The notes under the pieces are model-generated. The model did not search any database, had not been told where the DNA came from, and saw only the letters and a program-made list of their open reading frames with translations. Positions 22,504 through 28,021 of a stretch of 28,021 nucleotides of DNA are shown here, piece after piece (the first letter of the stretch is position 1; each line of letters starts with the position of its first letter). The position numbers were made by a program, and so were the translations under genes. The DNA comes from a virus. Location of the stretch: positions 1-28,021 of IMG/VR virus record IMGVR_UViG_3300023119_000093, one strand, 5' to 3'.

Positions 22504-23021
22504 ACTTTAATCTCCTGCACGACTAATGTACTATATCCTGCCCCGTCATACGGGTTATTGACAACTACTGTGCCAGATGAACTGACAGATTGAAATTCGA
22601 CATTAAAAGTATAGGTCGCCCCTGACGATAATAAACCTGTTTGGTATGCCATTGAAACTGGCATTCTTATATCAGTTACGCTATAACCTACGTCTCTAGC
22701 TAGAGGATAATGCGTTGTAGAACCACCTAAAGTTTGAGCTAGCCTAAAATAAGCTCTTGCAGAGGTCGAAGCTGTTGCAAACCCTGAAAAAAAAACCATC
22801 ACCAAAACCTTATTATTACCAATCATTGTAATATCAATTCCGGTAAATGGTGTAACATAAGTTGTAGTATCGGTGCTTGTTACAATACCATCAATTTCAA
22901 CAAAAGTTTGAATCACATGCCCAGCAGGAAACGTAACATTCTCTGTCAATGCTCCATCCGACATCACCACCTGATCGTTCAACAGTCTTAGTTCATCTGT
23001 TTTAATTATACTTGTTGCCAT
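22500..23021 (-). CDS. Tail-fibre protein with FPAGHVIQ module (173 aa)
   Basis: I choose the ATG at 23021, which overlaps the upstream stop by one base (TAATG), over an ATG at 23036. Starts MATSIIKTDELRLLNDQVVM, then SDGALTENVTFPAGHVIQ, shared with the 21567 protein. The head (40-173) is beta-rich with no cysteine and contains RAYFRLAQTLGGS and NPYDGAGYSTLVVQEIKV. Probable adhesin. Confidence 0.78.
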   Translation of the reverse strand: MATSIIKTDELRLLNDQVVMSDGALTENVTFPAGHVIQTFVEIDGIVTSTDTTTYVTPFTGIDITMIGNNKVLVMVFFSGFATASTSARAYFRLAQTLGGSTTHYPLARDVGYSVTDIRMPVSMAYQTGLLSSGATYTFNVEFQSVSSSGTVVVNNPYDGAGYSTLVVQEIKV

Positions 23022-23701
23022 TATACCACTGTCCAAACTGAGTTAGCAGGCACTGTAACAATCACACCATCTGCGATTGTGATCGGTCCCGCACTGAGAG
23101 CATTTTTGCCATCAGTGATTGTATAAGATTCTGTTAGAATGTTACTGTTCTCATAGAACATATCTGCCTTCGCACCAGCATCTAAGTTGAGTCCTGATGT
23201 GTTCACAGCAGCAATCGGAATGCCATTTGCTGTGAGTGAGAGTGATTCGAGTGAGATTGAATTTGCAGTTATATTTATTGCTTCAATGGGTATTGAGTCT
23301 TCAGAAATATTCACTACAGCAATTGGAATACCATTTGCTGTCAACGCTAAAGCACTGATTGGTATTGAAGCATCTGCCACATCAATTACATCAATGGGTA
23401 ATGAGTTTGATGTGAGATTTAGTTTCTCAGGACCAAGTGAATTATCAAGCACTTGAACAACTTCAGTACGATATTCAAACAACATAATATCATCTTTGAC
23501 CGCTGGTGTATTCAGCAGCACAGAATAACCATCACTTGCTAAGTAATCTTCTTCAGCCAGTCTTACACCATTACGAAAGACCGAAATGTATCCTGGCTGA
23601 TAACCTTGCGTGGTGAACAGGTCTTGAGATTCTGTAGTGATTGTCTGTTCTTCACGAAACTCAGTTGTTTGAAGAACAGGAGTGTTACCAATGTATGACA
23701 T
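23021..23701 (-). CDS. IGN-type tail fibre with dodecapeptide repeats (226 aa)
   Basis: N-terminus MSYIGNTPVLQTTEF (IGN-type), then one beta unit (35-80, GYISVFRNGVRLAEEDYLAS). A shaft of six 12-residue repeats covers 96-167, with units such as VADASIPISALA, ISEDSIPIEAIN and the near-duplicate LTANGIPIAVVN and LTANGIPIAAVN. The C-terminus SAGPITIADGVIVTVPANSV parallels the end of the 17702 protein. So this gene combines the shaft of 18763 with the ends of 17702. Structural role inferred. Confidence 0.8.
   Translation of the reverse strand: MSYIGNTPVLQTTEFREEQTITTESQDLFTTQGYQPGYISVFRNGVRLAEEDYLASDGYSVLLNTPAVKDDIMLFEYRTEVVQVLDNSLGPEKLNLTSNSLPIDVIDVADASIPISALALTANGIPIAVVNISEDSIPIEAINITANSISLESLSLTANGIPIAAVNTSGLNLDAGAKADMFYENSNILTESYTITDGKNALSAGPITIADGVIVTVPANSVWTVV
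23201..23416 (-). repeat. 36-bp coding repeats for a fibre shaft
   Basis: Six tandem 36-base units encode the shaft of the 23021 protein. Two of them are nearly the same in protein (LTANGIPIAVVN and LTANGIPIAAVN), which points to fairly recent duplication. The unit type matches the longer repeat tract at 19465-20097. Confidence 0.75.
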
Positions 23702-23702
23702 G

Positions 23703-24056
23703 TTATGCTGGTTTTGTTGGCCAGTTGACGTTTGTTAAATTGCCATCCGCATCTAATTGTGGATCAGCGGTTGTTGTTAGGTCTCGAAGAGCTTGTCGAT
23801 AGTCATACCACAATTGCTTATCAGGATGATCATAATCAGCAAGTCCCCAAGGTGTGTCTGTTTCTGCTAACAGTCGGTCTCTTTCTGCTCTTAGTTGAAC
23901 ATCCGCTGGTGTGACATCAGCTGGTTCAGGAGTGTTACCTTCTGCTAACCATTCTTTGTATTCATCATAGTCACGATTACCAGGAGCGACAGGAATGTGT
24001 GCGCCATCTGCTAATCGTATAATCATTAATTCTGGTTGTTGTGATAGTTTATACAT
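23703..24056 (-). CDS. Tail-fibre assembly chaperone-like protein (117 aa)
   Basis: N-terminus MYKLSQQPELMIIRLADGAH, then a proline-rich link (EGNTPEPADVTPADV) and the chaperone core at 55-115: LRAERDRLLAETDTPWGLAD, KQLWYDYRQALRDLTTT and NLTNVNWPTKPA. It follows the adhesin at 24068 by 11 bases and precedes the repeat fibre at 23021 by one base, so it could serve either. Confidence 0.82.
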   Translation of the reverse strand: MYKLSQQPELMIIRLADGAHIPVAPGNRDYDEYKEWLAEGNTPEPADVTPADVQLRAERDRLLAETDTPWGLADYDHPDKQLWYDYRQALRDLTTTADPQLDADGNLTNVNWPTKPA

Positions 24057-24067
24057 ATTTGTTTCCT

Positions 24068-25111
24068 TTATAGTTCTGCATCTGCTGTGTAATGAAACGC
24101 CAAAAATTTTCCTAATGCTGTGCTAGTGTGACTATAAATAGTTGCGCCAACATCTCCTAATCTACTAACAACCGGGCTAATGTCTAAATTATCATCGACA
24201 TTTCTAATTTCGTTTGACGTTCCATCGTTAGGATTATATATTGTAACTGCTGGTGCGGTTCGTTTTTGTGTTATAAACCTTAATGCATAATGTGGTAGTC
24301 CAGGGTTTCTATTAGCTATAAATACAACAGCACCTTCATAAGTTGCCGACCCAGGAGCAACAGTATTGTTATAACTTTTCTCAAAGTACCTCTGACACAA
24401 ACTTAGTTCCAGACCATACGGCCGATGCTCAAATGGTGTGGCAACTGGTCCTTCTTCAAGCTGGACCCCAGTTACTTCTACATAATCATCTATTACTCCC
24501 GCAACAGATGCTCCACCATCATCACAAAATCCAAAATTAATATCAGGATGATATGTAAAATTGGCAGAAGTTTTATGAACGGTAAAAGTTATTTCTTTTT
24601 TTACCCATGTATTTGTAGAGGGTAGGTCAGCAATTTTGTTATAAAAGCTTGTGCTGTTATTATTAATCCATTGACCAACTTTTAATTGACCAGAAACGTT
24701 TTGAGCTTTATAGTAAAAACTAATGGTCATCACACGGCCTTCAACAAACTGTTTATAATCTTCAATACCTTGGCAAATTCTACGATACTTTGTATCTGTA
24801 GATTTTACTGTCATTTTGAGTGACTTTGTATTATATAACCCATCTGGTTGATTATCGGAAACATGTTGAATATAATCAGTTCCTGCTCCATCACTATTGA
24901 GTCTCCATCTATCTACAGTATAATCATTTGCAGTAAAACCATGTGTTCCATCTGTTGAGAAATCACCTCGTTGACTAATTCGCATATCCCCATTGATAAT
25001 CTTATTCCGAAACGATAACACTGGTGCTGGCATCTCAACCGGGTTCGCAACCGATAACTCGTTACCTTGTGTGTCTATAATTTGATCAATGTTGCGTAAA
25101 ATCTTTGCCAT
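24068..25111 (-). CDS. Jelly-roll adhesin, FRNKIING type (347 aa)
   Basis: After a short N-terminus come the family marks: FRNKIINGDMRISQRG (34-49), VDRWRLN, a carbohydrate-binding-like jelly-roll with MTISFYYKAQ, and VQLEEGPVATPFEHRPYGLE, then LSLCQRYF and a variable C-terminal half ending TADAEL. The pattern is one I recall from tail fibres and virion proteins of marine phages; the central part looks like a CBM. One of three paralogues in tandem. No catalytic residues recognised, so binding is more likely than cleavage. Confidence 0.8.
   Translation of the reverse strand: MAKILRNIDQIIDTQGNELSVANPVEMPAPVLSFRNKIINGDMRISQRGDFSTDGTHGFTANDYTVDRWRLNSDGAGTDYIQHVSDNQPDGLYNTKSLKMTVKSTDTKYRRICQGIEDYKQFVEGRVMTISFYYKAQNVSGQLKVGQWINNNSTSFYNKIADLPSTNTWVKKEITFTVHKTSANFTYHPDINFGFCDDGGASVAGVIDDYVEVTGVQLEEGPVATPFEHRPYGLELSLCQRYFEKSYNNTVAPGSATYEGAVVFIANRNPGLPHYALRFITQKRTAPAVTIYNPNDGTSNEIRNVDDNLDISPVVSRLGDVGATIYSHTSTALGKFLAFHYTADAEL
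24421..24465 (-). repeat. Conserved 45-bp block, copy 1
   Basis: Encodes the QLEEGPVATPFEHRP segment. Copies at 25518-25562 and 26772-26816. Copies 1 and 3 differ at one base of 45, while flanking sequence diverges strongly. Confidence 0.8.
24990..25013 (-). repeat. Conserved 24-bp block, copy 1
   Basis: Encodes FRNKIING. Identical to 27367-27390 and one base different from 26018-26041. It marks the start of the shared jelly-roll module in the three adhesin genes. Confidence 0.8.
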
Positions 25112-25114
25112 GTA

Positions 25115-25180
25115 TTACCTTACTCTACCGTAGTGGGATTGTATGGGGTCCGCATTATACTTAGCAGATGTAATATTCAT
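25115..25180 (-). CDS. Possible tiny protein or gene remnant (21 aa)
   Basis: In the 80-base gap between two adhesin genes, ATG at 25180 has AAAGG six bases upstream and opens a 21-codon frame, MNITSAKYNADPIQSHYGRV plus R, to TAA at 25115. The MNITSAKY start recalls longer small phage proteins of unknown function, so this may be a truncated copy. It could also just couple ribosomes to the next gene, whose start is four bases beyond the stop. Confidence 0.4.
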   Translation of the reverse strand: MNITSAKYNADPIQSHYGRVR

Positions 25181-25191
25181 TTTGACCTTTA

Positions 25192-26463
25192 TTATATTTC
25201 GGCATCAGCTTTAACTGGTAAAGCAAGTCTCCACATAACCCAATTATGATTACTTGTTGCAGTTGACCTTAAATCAAATCCAGCCTTGTTAGTAACAATA
25301 TAAAAACCAGTTGCAGTATTAAGTGTTCCAGAATTGAATCCCGCATATAGAACTTCAGAAGTTGTAACTACAGGTGCTACTCTCATGTGAACCGGAAACA
25401 TAAAAGGTAATGATTCATAATATGAGAGTTTAGCCATCAATAAATAGGGATAAGGATGATTACTAGAATCTAATTGCCAATAATACCTCTGACATAAACT
25501 TAGTTCCAGACCATAAGGCCGATGCTCGAATGGTGTGGCAACTTCCCCTTCTTCAAGCTGAATCATTGCTATATCATAAGTAACTCCATCAGTCAAATCA
25601 TTAATAATATATTGATTTGATTTTCCTAAAGCAGGTACTGTTGTTTTAAAAGTTCTTGTAAATTTTTGCCAAGAAGTAGTTACATCAATCCAAAAATCAT
25701 CATTGATTCTTTCTGTTTCGGTATGGTCATAAACAAATCCAAAATTTATTGTAGAAGCTTGACTTGCTTTTATCCAGGCTGAAAGTGTTACTGTTTTTTC
25801 ATATCGATAATTTTCAATGTTCTGAAATAAACCTCTTCCTCCATTATAACCTTGACCTTCATCCGATATTCGCAAAACATTTACTGTTTGCCCATCAACA
25901 ACATCAGTTATCTTTTGACTTCTTTTTTTATTATGCCACCAACGGTCGGCAGAATATATACCCCATGAATTATTTCCATTAGTTATATCTTCTGACCTTT
26001 GCCAAACATCAAAGTTTCCATTGATAATCTTATTTCGAAACGATAAGACTGGCGCTGGAATCTCAGGCACCTCTGGTATCACAGGTGCGGGTGAATTGAC
26101 CCATGTGTTTTCGGATGTGCTATAGCTAAGTAGTTCACCATCTTGAGGATCTTGAATGTTCATTTCAATGATGTCAACAGTTGCGACCGTGTTTGTCACA
26201 CTATTCGCATCATAGTACTCATTCACACCATCTGTTGAGTATGTAATACCAGAGTTGAAGACATTTGAGATGTCAGCAAAGTCATTCATGATCACGGCAG
26301 TGTTTGCTTCTAAAGCCTCAATATCATCAGCAATACCATCAATCAGTTGAGCATTTGTATTTGCACGAACAATTGCGTTCTCGATATCAGTGACCTGATC
26401 CGCTAATTCTGATAGATTGTTAACGTCAACTGCTAATGATGCAAGTTTGTTTGCTTTACTCAT
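25192..26463 (-). CDS. Jelly-roll adhesin with long N-terminal helix (423 aa)
   Basis: Paralogue of the genes at 24068 and 26473. It differs by a long helical N-terminus (1-70, ELADQVTDIENAIVRANTNA, then IDGIADDIEALEANTAVI) that should form a trimeric coiled coil, then a proline-rich hinge (PAPVIPEVPEIPAP, about 125-138). The shared module follows: FRNKIINGNFDVWQRS (142-157), RWWHNKK, EKTVTLSAWIKASQ, IQLEEGEVATPFEHRPYGLE, LSLCQRYYW, and a variable tail ending VKADAEI. The long helix may be the stalk that extends the head. Confidence 0.82.
   Translation of the reverse strand: MSKANKLASLAVDVNNLSELADQVTDIENAIVRANTNAQLIDGIADDIEALEANTAVIMNDFADISNVFNSGITYSTDGVNEYYDANSVTNTVATVDIIEMNIQDPQDGELLSYSTSENTWVNSPAPVIPEVPEIPAPVLSFRNKIINGNFDVWQRSEDITNGNNSWGIYSADRWWHNKKRSQKITDVVDGQTVNVLRISDEGQGYNGGRGLFQNIENYRYEKTVTLSAWIKASQASTINFGFVYDHTETERINDDFWIDVTTSWQKFTRTFKTTVPALGKSNQYIINDLTDGVTYDIAMIQLEEGEVATPFEHRPYGLELSLCQRYYWQLDSSNHPYPYLLMAKLSYYESLPFMFPVHMRVAPVVTTSEVLYAGFNSGTLNTATGFYIVTNKAGFDLRSTATSNHNWVMWRLALPVKADAEI
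25518..25562 (-). repeat. Conserved 45-bp block, copy 2
   Basis: Second copy of the block encoding the QLEEGxVATPFEHRP segment, here with several changes around the EGE position compared with copies 1 and 3. Confidence 0.75.
26018..26041 (-). repeat. Conserved 24-bp block, copy 2
   Basis: Encodes FRNKIING of the second adhesin; one base different from the other two copies. Confidence 0.8.
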
Positions 26464-26472
26464 GAATTACCT

Positions 26473-27501
26473 TTATAGTTCTGCATCAAGATGAACATAA
26501 CCCCAAGTATATGCTCTACCGGCTGTTTCCGAATAAAATTGATATCCACAATAAGAATTACTCAACTCAAGAGCCGAAAATCCTACAACACCAACTGTAG
26601 TGTTTATATTATTTCTATAGTAGGGATATGCAACATTCACGATTGTTGGTGTTGTTCTCATGATTACAGGAAAGGGTGCTGCTCCAGCACTCCAACGATT
26701 ACCATCCCAGTCGACTCCGAAAGGAAAATATTGAAAATATCTTCGGCATAAAGTTTCTTCTACAGAAATCGGCCGATGCTCAAATGGTGTGGCAACAGGT
26801 CCTTCTTCAAGCTGGACTTGAGCAATGTCAAAGGTTCCAGATTGGTTACCAAGTGAATTGGTTCTATCATCCTTATCTGTTCCCACACTAAGATACAAAT
26901 ATAAACCTAAATAATTATTAACTGAACCAACTATTTTTTCACTAATTGATGGAATTAAAACAGTTGCTGTAAATTTTTTCCAAGAAGTTGTTAAATTATG
27001 TGTAGTATTTCCAATATAAGCTACGGGGTCGGACCCATCAGTACCAAAAACTTGATAAAATTCTGAAACTATATCTTTATCTGAATCTGCCTTTGCCCAA
27101 AAACTTAATGTTGCTGTTTTACCAGCAAGTGTGTTAACGTCTTCAATACTTATTCTAAGATTTATATTTTCCGAAGAACTTGAATCGGTTGTTACTTCCA
27201 GCCTTGCGTAATACTTAGGATTACCTGGAACTTCTGTTTGTCCAAGGTCAAACGCTTGTTGTGAAAGTGTGGTAGAACCAGAAGAAATTAAGTTGAGTCT
27301 CCATCTATCCGCACTTTGCCATCCAGTACTAGTCTGACTTGTTCCACGTTGCCAAATGTCAAAGTTTCCATTGATAATCTTATTCCGAAACATGTATGAA
27401 GAAGCAGGCGCAACTGTATTTCCCAGAGTCAATGACCCGGCACCTTCTACGCCCGTATGGCTTGCTAATATATTTCCGCCAACTGTAATTTCTCCAGCCA
27501 T
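26473..27501 (-). CDS. Jelly-roll adhesin, FRNKIING type (342 aa)
   Basis: Third paralogue. Starts MAGEITVGGNILASHTGVEG, a short adaptor. The module has FRNKIINGNFDIWQRG (38-53), ADRWRLN, AGKTATLSFWAKADS, TSWKKFTATV and VQLEEGPVATPFEHRPISVE, then TLCRRYFQ and a variable region ending VHLDAEL. All three paralogues finish with DAEL or DAEI. It overlaps the stop of the upstream gene by one base. Likely a receptor-binding protein of the virion. Confidence 0.8.
   Translation of the reverse strand: MAGEITVGGNILASHTGVEGAGSLTLGNTVAPASSYMFRNKIINGNFDIWQRGTSQTSTGWQSADRWRLNLISSGSTTLSQQAFDLGQTEVPGNPKYYARLEVTTDSSSSENINLRISIEDVNTLAGKTATLSFWAKADSDKDIVSEFYQVFGTDGSDPVAYIGNTTHNLTTSWKKFTATVLIPSISEKIVGSVNNYLGLYLYLSVGTDKDDRTNSLGNQSGTFDIAQVQLEEGPVATPFEHRPISVEETLCRRYFQYFPFGVDWDGNRWSAGAAPFPVIMRTTPTIVNVAYPYYRNNINTTVGVVGFSALELSNSYCGYQFYSETAGRAYTWGYVHLDAEL
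26772..26816 (-). repeat. Conserved 45-bp block, copy 3
   Basis: Third copy of the block, one base of 45 different from copy 1 at 24421-24465. Confidence 0.8.
27367..27390 (-). repeat. Conserved 24-bp block, copy 3
   Basis: Third copy of the FRNKIING-encoding block, identical over 24 bases to 24990-25013. Confidence 0.8.
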
Positions 27502-28013
27502 TATTCCTCGTCTGTCATGTAGAATCCAGAAACTGCTGGAAGATTACTTCCAGATTTTGTTGGAATGTAAACGAATCCTGTATGGTCAGCACCTATTCTT
27601 TCACATATAAAAGAAATTTTATTTTGGCCTTTATTAATGAACGCTCTATACGCATCAATATCAGTTGAGATTCCTGTATTATAACGCATTGAACCTCCTC
27701 TCACTCGTCCACAGGTTAGTTCACTATATTCGGCGGCGGTGAAAGGTAATCCGCTATAGAGTTTAACAGCAATTGCATCTTGTGGAATTTTATCTTCAGC
27801 TACCCAGCCCGTTGTTATATAAACTAAATTACCAATTCGTGTATACAATCCTGTACCTACACTTACTGGTGTACCATAATCATCAGCATGTCCTGTGTAG
27901 CCTTGGTATAACCATTCAAGAAGAATATTCCAGGTTCCTGTTTCAAATTTTGTGAGAACAAGACCACTATTATTGAATTCAATACCATTTGTCTTTAATT
28001 GTGCTGCATTCAT
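27501..28013 (-). CDS. Tail-fibre-like protein, start uncertain (170 aa visible)
   Basis: The first visible ATG is at 28013, but only eight bases lie before the window edge and they show no ribosome binding site. The frame remains open to the edge, so the gene may start further right. Visible features: KTNGIEFNNSG, FETGTWNILLEWLYQG (23-38) and GLYTRIGNLVYITTGW (55-70). The GTW...YxRIGNLVY pattern is frequent in phage receptor-binding proteins. It ends DEE, one base into the start of the next gene. Role inferred from these motifs and the context. Confidence 0.72.
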   Translation of the reverse strand: MNAAQLKTNGIEFNNSGLVLTKFETGTWNILLEWLYQGYTGHADDYGTPVSVGTGLYTRIGNLVYITTGWVAEDKIPQDAIAVKLYSGLPFTAAEYSELTCGRVRGGSMRYNTGISTDIDAYRAFINKGQNKISFICERIGADHTGFVYIPTKSGSNLPAVSGFYMTDEE

Positions 28014-28021
28014 AATAGGTG

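Overview
The window looks like part of a tailed-phage genome, most likely a low-GC marine myovirus of the broad T4-like type. The evidence is tight gene packing with ATGA and TAATG overlaps, many small unknown ORFs, tail-collar, tail-fibre and tail-chaperone families, and phage-carried metabolic genes (IscA-type Fe-S carrier, 2-oxoglutarate/Fe(II) oxygenases, a solute-binding protein). The taxonomy is inference. No integrase, att site, tRNA, rRNA, CRISPR array or transposase was seen. No stretch over 300 bases lacks a gene.

Left arm, about 1-7420, + strand. This is an accessory region of small genes: a gene cut by the left edge, a small unknown, an IscA/HesB protein, a secreted unknown, then a sigma-70-like promoter leading to a small unknown and a DUF3310 protein. 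Two lipoprotein genes follow that overlap out of frame, then unknowns and very small membrane proteins. After a hairpin terminator comes a DNA methyltransferase, another tiny membrane protein, and a BMP-family ABC-transporter solute-binding protein with a signal peptide. The arm ends with four small genes and meets the right arm tail to tail, with stop codons overlapping by 22 bases.

Right arm, about 28021 down to 7399, - strand. This is one nearly gap-free run of about 28 genes that is mostly an arsenal of tail-fibre or receptor-binding proteins. In transcription order: a gene at the right edge with an uncertain start; three related jelly-roll adhesins; fibre genes alternating with three tail-fibre chaperone-like genes; a C1q-like jelly-roll protein; a small membrane protein; fibres with 12-residue repeats or an IGN-type N-terminus; an Mtd-N-like protein; two eight-repeat RCC1-like proteins; a collar protein; a fourth chaperone-like gene; two adjacent 2OG-Fe(II) oxygenases; two more collar proteins; another fibre; and a flavodoxin-fold NAD(P)H oxidoreductase.

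Working picture (inference): the right arm builds the host-recognition apparatus, with repeated chaperone genes serving different fibres and the oxygenases possibly modifying virion or host surface molecules. The left arm carries genes that adjust host metabolism (Fe-S supply, solute uptake) or alter the cell envelope. Three intergenic gaps in the right arm carry a TAAATA-type motif 30-35 bases upstream of a start codon, which may be late promoters.
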